64,000 bases of DNA from Phyllobacteriaceae bacterium (lineage in GTDB: Bacteria > Pseudomonadota > Alphaproteobacteria > Rhizobiales > Rhizobiaceae): NCBI GenBank assembly GCA_002708825.1, contig PAPF01000003.1, forward strand, positions 1 to 64,000. Reading direction: 5' to 3'. The notes beneath the pieces were generated by a model. The model did no database searches, was not told the origin of the DNA, and worked only from the letters and a program-made list of their open reading frames with translations. This document shows, one piece after another, positions 27,162 through 36,485 of the stretch. Numbering within the stretch: position 1 is the first letter of the stretch; the number at the start of each line of letters is the position of its first letter. The position numbers and the translations under genes were made by a program.

Positions 27162-27562
27162 AGGTCAGCATCGGCTGAGTTTTCGAGTTCGTGGCCGCTG
27201 CCATTGGCCGGTAACTTTGGTCGTCCGCCCTTGCACCACTGAACCTGACCCTGTTTGATCCAGAAATGACACCCGCACGCGTTTTGCTGATGCACTGACG
27301 GCTTGACTGTTGGTCGCATCCAAAAGTCTTCCGAGATCGTCCAGCGTGGTCGCCGGTTGGGGTTCAAGGATAGGTTTATGACCTCTCCGCAGCCGCCCGG
27401 GCATCTGAGGCAAGCCCATTTCCTGATGCCACCACTTTCCACGAGCGTGACGCGTTGGTCCGCAACCTGTGATCCGTCCGGAAAGGACGGGCTACGGTCG
27501 ATCAACAGGTCATAACGCAGCAAACGGAGACGGCGGAGAAGCTTCAAAATCTGGCGTTTCAT
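27128..27562 (-). CDS. DUF6527-family zinc-binding protein
   Basis: A 144-residue protein with a basic N-terminal helix and Cys/His pairs: CLRCPGGC (Cys51, Cys54, Cys58), NACGCHFWIKQGQVQWC (Cys96, Cys98, His99, Cys110). The pattern, including INLSLNPN and HFWIKxGxVxWC, identifies DUF6527, a predicted metal-binding partner found with bacterial multi-ubiquitin/E1/E2 operons. Its ATG lies one base after the E1 stop, so it is the last gene of that operon. Its biochemical role is unknown; it might recognise targets or act as an accessory ligase-like factor. Confidence 0.82.
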   Translation of the reverse strand: MKRQILKLLRRLRLLRYDLLIDRSPSFPDGSQVADQRVTLVESGGIRKWACLRCPGGCGEVINLSLNPNRRPRWTISEDFWMRPTVKPSVHQQNACGCHFWIKQGQVQWCKGGRPKLPANGSGHELENSADADLYASGTGGLSR

Positions 27563-27563
27563 G

Positions 27564-28955
27564 TCAGCTCACCATGTCCAAAAATGGCCGTACATCCGCG
27601 CGACCGAGCGTCTCTGCCTGGCTGCAACACGGGCAGCTGGATCGTGACTCGACCAAAGGCCTGCGTTCGTCTCGTGCATGGAAGCGCCGGATGCGTGTAG
27701 GCAACATCCCCGCTTCACCGGCAAGTCCGGTCACGCCCGCCAGCCACTCATTCACCGCCATGGTCGCCGCCTCGGTCGTGAAAGTAACAACTGCCGGAGA
27801 TGGGTCGCCTTCTCCCAGGACATATGCTTCCTCTTTCAGACGCTGATAGGCGTCAGGATCATTCCGTCTAAGCGCCTCTTCACGCGCGCGGCGCGGATCG
27901 ACATAATCGCCGCAGAGCAGACAAGGATGGCCAGGCACGAGCGTTGAAACTCGGGCGAAGAGATCGAATGCGGTGCCCGTCCGCCGCTGCATGGCAAGCC
28001 CCACGTCTATCACGGGGATACCGTAGAACCGGGCAAAACGGTTCAGAAACAGTCGGCCGGCATGATCGTCCGTGCAGCAGAAGATCACATCGCAGGCTTT
28101 GAGCGCATCCCACGTTTCCGGATGTCCGGCCCAGGCATTTATTGTCACCAACGTCATTCCGAGGCCGGATTCCAATACAGTCCGTGTGTGTATGGAGGTC
28201 TTCGGCATCTTCGCATCGACATCTGAGCGCCGCGCACCATGGAGGCGGTTGAGATTGGTCTCGTCCACGATGTCCTTGTCGAACTGAACGGCTTCGGCGA
28301 CGCCAAGCCTCAACAAGAGGGACAGGAGCGCGCTCCCGGTTGCACCCCCGCCAGCAATTCCACACCGAAAGCCCGACACCTGCCGCGACGCCTCCTTCCC
28401 GAACAGGCGAACCTGGCGGTCCAAGAAATCCTCCGGAGTCCCTTCGAGACCCGAAATGCGCAAGCGGGGTCCGGAATGCAGGACCCTGCCAATGTCGATT
28501 GCTGTGTCGGCCTGTGTCCAGATGCGTGCGGCGATGTCACCATTCCCGGCTATGACAATGCTGATCAGCCCGGGCATCCCTTTCAAAAGAGCGGTGCGGG
28601 CAAGTTCGGCTTCGTTGCGATCGTCCTGTTCGGAAAATCTGGCATTGCCTTTCGGATGACTATGGACAAGTGCCGGTACGTGACCAGCGACTTTTGCGTC
28701 ATTCAACAGCCGCATGAAGCCATCCGTCTGCCAAGTGACATGCCGCCCGGAGGCCGAGACAAGAGCGTCGTCATCGATCTGGTCGAACTGATGCGAAATC
28801 AAACGCCGGCGCGATGCCTTGGTCCACGGGTCGGATTCGATATCGGCGATGCCAAAGAGCATGTAGGCTGATCGCTCTGATCCGGCCCCTTGCGTCAGCA
28901 GAGACCGGATTTGCGCCTCGTGCGGGTCCAGAAGGACGAGATCCTGTGTCTTCAT
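27564..28955 (-). CDS. JAMM peptidase-E1 (ThiF) fusion
   Basis: A 463-residue fusion. The N-terminal half is a JAB/MPN protease with an intact JAMM zinc site: His98, His100, Ser108 and Asp111 in HSHPKGNARFSEQD. The C-terminal half is an E1-like ThiF adenylation domain with the nucleotide loop GIAGGGATG (199-207), Asp/Arg positions in DETNLNRL, and zinc pairs Cys345/Cys348 and Cys441/Cys444. It should activate the ubiquitin-like protein and also cut or recycle conjugates. ATG at 28955 is chosen because its first base is the last base of the E2 stop (TGATG). A longer frame upstream is a shadow of the E2 gene. Confidence 0.87.
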   Translation of the reverse strand: MKTQDLVLLDPHEAQIRSLLTQGAGSERSAYMLFGIADIESDPWTKASRRRLISHQFDQIDDDALVSASGRHVTWQTDGFMRLLNDAKVAGHVPALVHSHPKGNARFSEQDDRNEAELARTALLKGMPGLISIVIAGNGDIAARIWTQADTAIDIGRVLHSGPRLRISGLEGTPEDFLDRQVRLFGKEASRQVSGFRCGIAGGGATGSALLSLLLRLGVAEAVQFDKDIVDETNLNRLHGARRSDVDAKMPKTSIHTRTVLESGLGMTLVTINAWAGHPETWDALKACDVIFCCTDDHAGRLFLNRFARFYGIPVIDVGLAMQRRTGTAFDLFARVSTLVPGHPCLLCGDYVDPRRAREEALRRNDPDAYQRLKEEAYVLGEGDPSPAVVTFTTEAATMAVNEWLAGVTGLAGEAGMLPTRIRRFHARDERRPLVESRSSCPCCSQAETLGRADVRPFLDMVS

Positions 28956-29809
28956 CACGCCCGGGCCTCCATCAAAGCGGTCCGCACGCGGGCGACCATG
29001 GTCTGAAGACCATCGACGCCGGGGCGCCAGGCATTGTTGTGCCGCGACCAGCGCTGCCAGACACGGCCGGCAAAATGATGCTCCTTCTTGCATGCCTTCG
29101 GCACCTGTCCGGTCCCGGCCAGCGTGAGCTTCGGCGACACATAGAACATGTCGGGCGAACAGTCGGGATAGCCACGGGGCAGCAAGATCAGAACGTCGGC
29201 TGTCTCATGGTCGAATTTGCCCTCCGGCAGCGCCAAGGCTGTCAGGATGATGCCCGTGGCGCCGCCTTCCATCACGACTTCGAACTCGTAGCCGTGATCG
29301 GAAAGGTAGGTCTGATCTTTCGACGGAAGGGCGTCCCCCTCCGTCGTCTGATCAATAAGCGACACGAAGCGTTCCACCCCGACGTCGGCCAGGTTGATCA
29401 CATCTGTATCGGTGATCTTCTTGTCGTGCTGACCGGGGATCTCCTGCCAGAGATTGTAGTTCGCCGGCAGCTTGGCCAGCTTGCGCAGCACAAAGCCACT
29501 GATGCAGGCCCGCGGCCATTCAAGATCGGCGTCGTCGATCTTGAACTTGAAGCTCCGATCCGAACAAGCAACCAGTACCCTCTCGGCACCGCGACCGTTC
29601 AGATCAAAGCTTTCGTCAAGGCGGATGTCTTCAAAGTCCCCATTGGGCAGAATGGCAATTGCCACATGCTCGTCGACGGGATGCCCGCCAGCGGCCTCGA
29701 TCAACTGCCGCCCCAGAACCTTGGGATCGTCGAAGACGTGCTTTTTGAAGTTGAGGCTCTCATCGCCGATGAGAACCGGGAAGCGAGGAGTGTTTCCTTG
29801 CGGCTTCAT
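28955..29809 (-). CDS. Multi-ubiquitin-E2 fusion protein
   Basis: A 284-residue protein with two ubiquitin-like repeats (about residues 10-80 and 85-152; the second includes FKFKIDDADLEWP and the GVERFVSL end) followed directly by a prokaryotic E2/UBC domain of the E2_E type (about 165-284; LPRGYPDCSPDMFYVSP and GRVWQRWSRH). No Gly-Gly tail separates the parts. Candidate active cysteines are Cys217 and Cys240. Start ATG at 29809 has AAGGAAA upstream. Usually the multi-ubiquitin and E2 parts are separate genes, so the fusion suggests conjugation in cis or a modular carrier. Confidence 0.83.
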   Translation of the reverse strand: MKPQGNTPRFPVLIGDESLNFKKHVFDDPKVLGRQLIEAAGGHPVDEHVAIAILPNGDFEDIRLDESFDLNGRGAERVLVACSDRSFKFKIDDADLEWPRACISGFVLRKLAKLPANYNLWQEIPGQHDKKITDTDVINLADVGVERFVSLIDQTTEGDALPSKDQTYLSDHGYEFEVVMEGGATGIILTALALPEGKFDHETADVLILLPRGYPDCSPDMFYVSPKLTLAGTGQVPKACKKEHHFAGRVWQRWSRHNNAWRPGVDGLQTMVARVRTALMEARA

Positions 29810-29878
29810 ATTTGATTTCCTTGTGTTGTATGAGGCCGCAGACACCATGTCTGCGCCTTCACAAGGACAATCGCGGCG

Positions 29879-32800
29879 TCAGGAGGAATCCGGTAAGCCG
29901 ATTCCGATTTTTTTTCTGAGCGTGCCGGAGGGTGGGGCGGTGCAGATGAAAAAGTGGGGGCAGCGCGCGCATCGGTCGCTACGTTTTGGCGGAAACCGGC
30001 CCTCAAGAATAGCGAATGCAGCGTCAGCGATTGTGGCTTTCTTGTTCCCGAGCTGCCCACTCTTCATTGCCAACCGGTCTTGCGATCTGCCTGTCAAATA
30101 GACGAATTCCGCTTCACCTCGGCCCTCGGCAGCAATCTGAAAAGCGGCCGCATCAAGCGCGGTTACCGCAGTGCTTGTCTTGCGGCCTGTGCGGATGCGC
30201 CGGAACACTGTGGCGTGTTCCGTTTCGATTTCTTCATGAGCTGTCACGACGACTTCAGCGTCGCCAAACCGGAGCGAAAGGGATTGCGGCGTGCGCCGGG
30301 TTTCACCCTCCCTCAGCTGAAAGAAGAATTGCAGCAATTGGTCGGAGATCTGCCGGTATTCCGAGGCATAGCCATGCTCAATCGGTCCATGGGCCGTCCA
30401 TGCGGCATCCATGATCGCCTGCAGTTCGGCTTCGTCCGGCACGTCGTTCAGACGGCCTGTAAGCTCATCAATGACGACCTGGATAGCATTGTGCATCCGC
30501 ATGGGAGCTGACTCCGTTCGCCGACCGCCAACCTGCAGCACGTGAGCAAAGAAAAATCTCCGGGGGCACTTTTCGTATGTGGCAAGCTGGGACGGCGACA
30601 CGCGGGCAATGCCATCGACTTCCAACGTGAAGCGCTCACCTGTGACCGAAACGTTGATTGGTGTCGATATTGGTGATGCCTCGAACAGCGTACCGGAAAT
30701 GTCGTCGATGAAACTCGATCGGCTCTGCCGGCGTCCATTCGATTGTTTGTTCGGCGCATAGAGTGTCAGGTGCTCTTCCGCCCGGGACAATGCCACGAAG
30801 AACAGGCAACGCTGTTCTTCGTCATGTCCAGCCTTCATAGCTTCACTGCCGCGAAATGGGGCGCCCTCGATCATCCCGTCCGGTGGAGCAAGGCCACGGC
30901 TCTGATTGGCCGAGCGAGGAAGCGAGCCACTCGTCAAAGCGGGCAGGTGGAGAGCTTTGAACTCGAGGCCCTTGCTCCCATGGATCGTCATCAGTCGAAC
31001 GGCGTCCAGGCCCTGGGCGGCGTTAGGGAGATCACGCAAATCCCGCTCGTCGGACAGGATGACCAGCCGCCGAATGTGCTCCAGAAGGTCGCGGATGGGA
31101 TAACCGCTTTTTTCGGGCAGGGCGGAGCGGAGGAAGTTCTGGAACTGCCAAAGGGCAAGCGCAGGGTTGGCGTTGCCCTCGCGAGCCTGCGTGGCAATAT
31201 CGGCAGCAAGGCGCGTTCGATCCAGGTAAATTTTCGTTATGATCTGCCACGGCGTAGCCGTAGGCTCGATCCCGGCGAACGCATCGACAAGCGCTTTGGC
31301 AGAGACCTGCCCGCCTTCCGTCAACCCCGAGATTGCTGTCAGTATGTCTCGCCAATCTAGTGGAAGAGGTTTGTCGGCGCCTCGGATCTCCTCGATTGCG
31401 AGCGAAACGTCCTCGATAGCCATCTGAAACGCCGCCATCGAGGCGACGCACGTCAGTCCCATTGCTCGCGGATCGATCACGAGCGACAAGAGCGACAAGG
31501 CCTCTTTGATCTCCGGACGGTCGAACAAAGGTCCAAGAAACAGAACCGGTATGCCCCGTGCCTCCAGACCCGAAGCGATCTCTGCCAACCGCGCATTGCC
31601 CTTGCAGATGACCGCCTGATCCCGAAACGGGATCCTGTCCGTACAGGCGGTTATGCGTGCGGCGATCTCATCGATTTCGTGATCTTTCGATTCAACTGAG
31701 ACGAAGGAAGGGGCCACACCGTTTGTGCCTTTGAAGGCGTTCGCTTCGAAATCGGTGGCATTCATACGCGTTCTCGCGAACTCGCGGAACGCATCGCAGA
31801 TTTCCTGCGATGACCGGTAGTTTGTACTGAGTTGCAGCGATGTCCCGCCCTGAAAGTCGTCAGTCTCGAACCGGTCGATGTTGTAAGAGGAAGCTCCACG
31901 GAAACGGTAAATCGACTGCTTCGCATCGCCGACGACCCAGAGGTTTTCGCCTTCCGGTTTGAGCGCGCGCAGGAGCCGCACGCTTGCTCGGTTCACATCT
32001 TGGTACTCGTCCACCAGGATGTGTTGGTACCGACTTTGAAGTTGCGCACGCACGGCGTCATCGGATTCGACCAACGCCGTTGGACGAGCCACGAGATCCC
32101 CGAAATCAACGGCGCATCGATCAGACTTGAGCTGCTCATAGAGGTCGTAGACCGAAGCGATCTCGAGACATTTCTCGGCGGCGATCCGCTCTTCTTCCGA
32201 CTCCGCAACATCCGCCATTTGCTGGGCAAGTGCCCGGTATTGGTGATGGTCCACAACCTCGTCTTTTGCGCGTGAGATGGCTGAGAGAATGGACCGCAGA
32301 TTGTCGGTCGGGTCATAAAGATCGTTGAAATGCGTCAGCCGCAGTCGCGGAAACTCGTCCTCCAGCAGTGCAATAGCTTCGGTGGCATCGATTAACCTCG
32401 GATCGGGCGGCAAATCCGCACGATCGTGAAACCGGCGCAGCAGATCGAGCCCGAAGGAATGAAAGGTACCAATCCAGGCTGAACCGGCCGCTTCCGGCCA
32501 GGCCGCCATGGCGCGATCCGTCAGTTCGCCGGCCGCCTTGTTCGAAAAGGTCAAGAGCAAGATGCTTTCCGGATCGACACCGCGATCCTTCAGAACAGAC
32601 AATCTGCCGACGAGGGTTTGCGTCTTGCCAGTGCCGGGTCCGGCTTTTAGGAGCAACGCCTTGCCGTCGTGCTCGGCTGCTCGCTTCTGCTCGTCATTTA
32701 GAGGCTTTGGGGCCGGTGCAGCCTCCTCATTCGATTCAGTCTGCGGCAACAGGAGTGCATCGAACAGCTGGACCGCCACCATGTCGTAGGGCGCTCCGAG

Positions 32801-33289
32801 ACGCTCGGCTATAGCCTTTGTGCTTAGGGCCCCGTCGATGTGCCAGGACCAGGCCAATGCTCGCGGAAAAAGGAACTCACGCGCAAAGAGGTCCATCTGA
32901 ACTTCTTGCCGGGCGCGATTGCTGTAATCGACGACTCGATCGGCGCCCACGGATGATGGGTCTGCCGAACGCGCCGGATCGATGCCCATGACCGGCGGAA
33001 CGTCAACCAAGCCGCCGAATTCATCATGTCCGAGTTCATGGGCGACCAGAAACGCATCAAGGAAGGCGCTTCCGGTATCTTCGTGCAGGATTACACCGGC
33101 GTGTCTCTGGAACAGCGCCCGACCACCGTTCAGCTGCGGATGCCCGGCAGGAAGTTTCCTGACCTCAATATCGCGATCCCTGGCTTCGTGAAGGGCAAAT
33201 TCATACGGGTTTGTCGGATCGCCGCCCTTGCCCGTGCGCTCCGCGTGAAGATCCGCTGCGCGGGTCCGTGTCGCTTCAATCCGATCCAT
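29879..33289 (-). CDS. ImmA/IrrE peptidase-UvrD helicase-Fe-S nuclease-like fusion
   Basis: An 1136-residue three-part protein. Residues about 1-180 are an ImmA/IrrE zinc peptidase with HELGH at 84-88 and a downstream Glu near 129 ([16 protein letters not shown]). Residues about 195-870 are a UvrD/Rep SF1A helicase: Walker A AGPGTGKT (216-223), [28 protein letters not shown], and [11 protein letters not shown]. The C-terminus has the Fe-S cysteine layout of AddB/Cas4-like nucleases (Cys908, Cys1107, Cys1110, Cys1116), but the expected D/ExK acid-lysine set reads [10 protein letters not shown], so catalysis is doubtful. ATG at 33289 overlaps the upstream XRE-like gene by 14 bp. Confidence 0.87.
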   Translation of the reverse strand: MDRIEATRTRAADLHAERTGKGGDPTNPYEFALHEARDRDIEVRKLPAGHPQLNGGRALFQRHAGVILHEDTGSAFLDAFLVAHELGHDEFGGLVDVPPVMGIDPARSADPSSVGADRVVDYSNRARQEVQMDLFAREFLFPRALAWSWHIDGALSTKAIAERLGAPYDMVAVQLFDALLLPQTESNEEAAPAPKPLNDEQKRAAEHDGKALLLKAGPGTGKTQTLVGRLSVLKDRGVDPESILLLTFSNKAAGELTDRAMAAWPEAAGSAWIGTFHSFGLDLLRRFHDRADLPPDPRLIDATEAIALLEDEFPRLRLTHFNDLYDPTDNLRSILSAISRAKDEVVDHHQYRALAQQMADVAESEEERIAAEKCLEIASVYDLYEQLKSDRCAVDFGDLVARPTALVESDDAVRAQLQSRYQHILVDEYQDVNRASVRLLRALKPEGENLWVVGDAKQSIYRFRGASSYNIDRFETDDFQGGTSLQLSTNYRSSQEICDAFREFARTRMNATDFEANAFKGTNGVAPSFVSVESKDHEIDEIAARITACTDRIPFRDQAVICKGNARLAEIASGLEARGIPVLFLGPLFDRPEIKEALSLLSLVIDPRAMGLTCVASMAAFQMAIEDVSLAIEEIRGADKPLPLDWRDILTAISGLTEGGQVSAKALVDAFAGIEPTATPWQIITKIYLDRTRLAADIATQAREGNANPALALWQFQNFLRSALPEKSGYPIRDLLEHIRRLVILSDERDLRDLPNAAQGLDAVRLMTIHGSKGLEFKALHLPALTSGSLPRSANQSRGLAPPDGMIEGAPFRGSEAMKAGHDEEQRCLFFVALSRAEEHLTLYAPNKQSNGRRQSRSSFIDDISGTLFEASPISTPINVSVTGERFTLEVDGIARVSPSQLATYEKCPRRFFFAHVLQVGGRRTESAPMRMHNAIQVVIDELTGRLNDVPDEAELQAIMDAAWTAHGPIEHGYASEYRQISDQLLQFFFQLREGETRRTPQSLSLRFGDAEVVVTAHEEIETEHATVFRRIRTGRKTSTAVTALDAAAFQIAAEGRGEAEFVYLTGRSQDRLAMKSGQLGNKKATIADAAFAILEGRFPPKRSDRCARCPHFFICTAPPSGTLRKKIGIGLPDSS

Positions 33290-33824
33290 CGCCTGCAAGC
33301 AACTTCTGCAAAGCGCGTTGCTCCTCCTCGGCAAGCCCGGCCTGGCCGACATAGTCCCAGAACTCGATGGGCGCTTCCTTGCTTGGCTTTGAATCGGATT
33401 TCATCGCGACGGCTTGGCCGTCGCCCTGCTGCATTCCTCTGATCAGGTCCTGCAACCGCACATCCAGGCTTGCCGCGAGGCCTTTCAGGAATTCTGAGGG
33501 CATCGAGCCGAGGTGAACAATATTGGCGTTCAATCCCATGAAGAACGCGCGAGGGAGGCCCATCTCGCGAGCGAGTTCTTTGACCCCGTTGCCAAACAAA
33601 GATTGTCGAACGTGTTGAACCCTCAAAGCCTCCGCCGTCATCGCCTTTGTCTCAAGCGGTAGGTTGGCCTCAGTCGCCTCGAGGTCGCTCAGCGAAAGCT
33701 CGTTAAAGAGCGCCAGTAAGTCCTTGGTGTACTCGGGATAGCGCTGCAGGTAGTCCTTGAGGACCGCGGGCGACATTTCTTCCTCAATCGTGAAATCGCT
33801 TAGGACGTCGTCTCTATTCGCCAT
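33276..33824 (-). CDS. XRE-like protein, possible ImmA substrate
   Basis: A 182-residue protein. The first 70 residues are acidic and helical ([20 protein letters not shown]). Residues about 75-140 resemble a shortened Cro/C1 helix-turn-helix: [18 protein letters not shown] and [20 protein letters not shown]. ImmA/IrrE peptidases typically cut a neighbouring XRE repressor, and this gene overlaps the ImmA-helicase gene by 14 bp and the sigma-like gene by 11 bp. It may therefore be the protease-sensitive repressor, or an anti-sigma-like partner. That role is inference; the HTH assignment itself is only moderate. Confidence 0.62.
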   Translation of the reverse strand: MANRDDVLSDFTIEEEMSPAVLKDYLQRYPEYTKDLLALFNELSLSDLEATEANLPLETKAMTAEALRVQHVRQSLFGNGVKELAREMGLPRAFFMGLNANIVHLGSMPSEFLKGLAASLDVRLQDLIRGMQQGDGQAVAMKSDSKPSKEAPIEFWDYVGQAGLAEEEQRALQKLLAGDGSD

Positions 33825-34617
33825 CGTCGATCTCCAAATCCAGTGCTCGCCTTATTCTCGCATAGGCACGATCCCGCCGGTTGCGAACTGTCTTTTCCAC
33901 GCAACCCAGAAGTTCCGTCATCGACGGTTCGCCATCCTTGCTGGTTTCAATCGGAATGTCTGCGAGCAACAAATCAATCACCTCTCGTTCGTCTGTCGGT
34001 AAGACGTCAATCGCGCGGCGCAGGTGAATCCGGTAATCGAAATCTTCTTCAGCCGTAAGTCCGGTCTTCTTGTAGCGATCCAACGCCGCCTCCACGACAG
34101 TGCGGATCTCCCCGGTGATGGCGTCCTCTACCTCTTCAGTAGCGTTTTCTCGGCGGTTCACTTTGCGAAGTTTGGTGATCCGCGCCGAACGCACTGCCTT
34201 GTCGAATACAACCTCATAAATATCGAGTTGCTCGTCGTAGCCTTGCCGGTCGATGAACATCAGTTCAGTGACATGGTTGATCGTCGCGTCGCGAATCTCG
34301 GCAATACGGCTGTCTTCGTAGACCGTGTCGTCTACATGGCGGTTCGGGCGTGGACAGGCCGCCTCCACCCGATCGCGAAGGATATCGTAGAGTGCAACAA
34401 ACCGACCGTCCGAATTGTCGGACTTGGTCTGACGCAAGTGATACACAATCACCTCTGACGGCACATAGTCGCTGTGCCTGCGATCTTTTATTTCGGCCTG
34501 CCTCAAAAACTCGTCGAAGGGCCAATCGAGGCTCTTCTCGATGAAGTGAGTTACAGGCGGCCGGCGCGTATATAGTTCGCCGCTTTCTTTCCGTTTTCGA
34601 AGTGGGTTGATATGCAT
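33814..34617 (-). CDS. Sigma-factor-like protein with region-4 HTH
   Basis: A 267-residue protein whose C-terminus (about 205-262) matches sigma-70 region 4: LRRAIDVLPTDEREVIDLLL followed by SMTELLGCVEKTVRNRRDRA, where the second helix would contact DNA. The N-terminal 150 residues (FVALYDILRDRVEAA and following) could correspond to region 2 but are weak. It lies 18 bp after AbiEii and overlaps the XRE-like gene. Sigma-like, XRE-like and ImmA genes in a row suggest a regulated switch that could reprogram transcription of the locus. Confidence 0.62.
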   Translation of the reverse strand: MHINPLRKRKESGELYTRRPPVTHFIEKSLDWPFDEFLRQAEIKDRRHSDYVPSEVIVYHLRQTKSDNSDGRFVALYDILRDRVEAACPRPNRHVDDTVYEDSRIAEIRDATINHVTELMFIDRQGYDEQLDIYEVVFDKAVRSARITKLRKVNRRENATEEVEDAITGEIRTVVEAALDRYKKTGLTAEEDFDYRIHLRRAIDVLPTDEREVIDLLLADIPIETSKDGEPSMTELLGCVEKTVRNRRDRAYARIRRALDLEIDDGE

Positions 34618-34635
34618 GTTGCGCCGAATCTCAAG

Positions 34636-35745
34636 TCAGGTCGGTTGCTTGCTTTGTGTCTCATTTATGAATATTTCAAGCGCTTCAATACTGTCCATGA
34701 CTTCTTCGAATTTTGGCGGGATCCCGAATATCATGGCGGACATCCGCTCATAGTCAGTCTCCAGCTTCTTGCTCATCTCCGCGGTTGGCATCAGGCGGTA
34801 CGAGCCCGGTTCTGCCCGATCGTACCGATGGTCAGGCGCACGGAACATGAGCTGCTTGTGCTGTCGGCATGCTTCGGCCAGATCGCCCATCGAGGCTACA
34901 TTCTCGCCGTACTCTGCATGCCGCCAAATCTGGTGGACATCGTAGTAGTGCCGCGAATAGCGATTGAGATCAGGGACCGGACGGCCGGGATCACTATCTG
35001 CGGCGCGTTTTTCCGTCATTTCCGTCATGGCGTGCAGGATCAGCACCTTTTCCCAAAAGGTGCGTTCCGGCTTGACCGTCGTCACCCCACCGAATTTGAT
35101 GGCGGCGCCATTTGGAAGTTCGTCTGCCACGTAGGGAACGATCTCACGCGCTTCGACGGGAACGGGGTCGGGCCGGGCGCCACCCTCAATCCGTACTGCA
35201 GCCTGGACATAGCCGTCTCCGGATCCGAATGCGCTGTCATAGCCGACCACCAGAACATCGAGTGCATCCCTGTTCCGATAAGGATCGAAGCCAAACTCTA
35301 CGGAGAAATGGCCACTCCTGCCTGACAGTTCTTCGACGGTCGCGATCTCTTTCAGTAGCTGGTCACGAAGCGTGCCGGATATGTATTTGCGCGCCGCTTC
35401 GTCGACCTCCTCGGCGAGGGCCTTTTGCTGTTTGGTGATCGATGGCAGTGCGGCGATATCGGCCTCAAGCGGGGCATTGAGGTCGGCTTTGAATATTCCG
35501 ATATCGATGTCTTCTGAGAACCGTCTTATAAGACCATACGCCTTGCTCAGGCTGGTTCCGCCCTTGAAATAGAGGTGGACCGGGTCGTTCTTGCGCCGGT
35601 TGAACAGGAAATCGAGAACCCAGCAGACATAAAGGTCCTTCTCGACATTTTCGGCGCGCGTTTCCAGTTTGGCCGCGACCGCCGAATAGAGGGCTTGGCG
35701 TTCATCGGTACTCGATTTGAGGATTTCAGCGAATGCCTTCTGCAT
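34636..35745 (-). CDS. abiEii: AbiEii-type nucleotidyltransferase toxin, second module
   Basis: A 369-residue AbiEii toxin with YFKGGTSLSKAYGLIRRFSE continuing to DIDIGI, the nucleotidyltransferase loop and acidic pair. Further family segments are PERTFWEKVLILHAM and YSRHYYDVHQIW. ATG at 35745 is chosen because it overlaps the antitoxin stop by 20 bp, while the longer frame would begin deep inside the antitoxin gene. It is only distantly similar to the AbiEii at 6845-7882, so the two modules were acquired separately. Confidence 0.9.
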   Translation of the reverse strand: MQKAFAEILKSSTDERQALYSAVAAKLETRAENVEKDLYVCWVLDFLFNRRKNDPVHLYFKGGTSLSKAYGLIRRFSEDIDIGIFKADLNAPLEADIAALPSITKQQKALAEEVDEAARKYISGTLRDQLLKEIATVEELSGRSGHFSVEFGFDPYRNRDALDVLVVGYDSAFGSGDGYVQAAVRIEGGARPDPVPVEAREIVPYVADELPNGAAIKFGGVTTVKPERTFWEKVLILHAMTEMTEKRAADSDPGRPVPDLNRYSRHYYDVHQIWRHAEYGENVASMGDLAEACRQHKQLMFRAPDHRYDRAEPGSYRLMPTAEMSKKLETDYERMSAMIFGIPPKFEEVMDSIEALEIFINETQSKQPT

Positions 35746-36469
35746 GTGCCCCCGTCGTATCAGATAGCTGCGATGCGTCGTCCGAGCCTTCATCAGTCGG
35801 CAGTGTTCGCGTAATCTTCTCGATTACCGGATACATCCAGGCAGGAACGGCTTGGATGTTCTGGTGCAGGTCTTCGACAATTGCGTCACGCTCCCGCGCG
35901 CTAGCGAGGCGTCGGACAATCCCGTTAACGGCGGCATCCAGGCTTGCTCGATCATCGCGAAACCATGACAGGGCCTGAACGACGCGCATGGCCGGCCGGC
36001 CGGCCCAGAATGCCGTCTTGGCGGAGATCCGTTTGAAGTCGAGTTTGTAGACGACCGGCTCTTTCGCGTTTGGGTCGCCCGTGTTGGCAATAATCTCGAT
36101 CGTCCTTGGATAGGTGTCGGCGTAAATCGTGCTTCGGGCCGGGACTGCCGTTGTCAGTCCAAGGTCATTGGCCGCGGTCATTCCGTCAACGAGCACTCGC
36201 AGCTTGTCGCGCCGCGCGATTGCATCGACAAATGATGCGATGGGAGGGAACACCATTTTGCCGGTCAGTTTGCTTGTAGTCGGTTTATCATAGAGGCCAC
36301 GGCACGGGCGCCGGATGTCGCCACGCTTGGCAAGCCTCTGCAGGGCCTTCTCGACCCCGTTTGGGCTGGCGATGTCCAGGAAATCGGCGCGCGACCAGAC
36401 CCCGCCGGGGGCGCCTGCGGTGATACGTGCATAAACCCGATTGAGTGTATCGGACGTCGGATCTGGCAT
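35726..36469 (-). CDS. abiEi: AbiEi-type antitoxin, second module
   Basis: A 247-residue antitoxin of the DUF6088/AbiEi group. The N-terminal winged helix is VWSRADFLDIASPNGVEKAL continuing RLAKRGDIRRPCRGLY; the antitoxin domain follows, with a charged C-terminal tail after residue 220 that the first AbiEi lacks. It is the first gene of an eight-gene minus-strand block. Two copies of a TTTGGTC-type dyad lie directly upstream, which fits negative autoregulation by cooperative binding, as shown for AbiEi proteins. Confidence 0.88.
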   Translation of the reverse strand: MPDPTSDTLNRVYARITAGAPGGVWSRADFLDIASPNGVEKALQRLAKRGDIRRPCRGLYDKPTTSKLTGKMVFPPIASFVDAIARRDKLRVLVDGMTAANDLGLTTAVPARSTIYADTYPRTIEIIANTGDPNAKEPVVYKLDFKRISAKTAFWAGRPAMRVVQALSWFRDDRASLDAAVNGIVRRLASARERDAIVEDLHQNIQAVPAWMYPVIEKITRTLPTDEGSDDASQLSDTTGAHAEGIR

Positions 36470-36485
36470 TCGAATCCTCGTTTAA

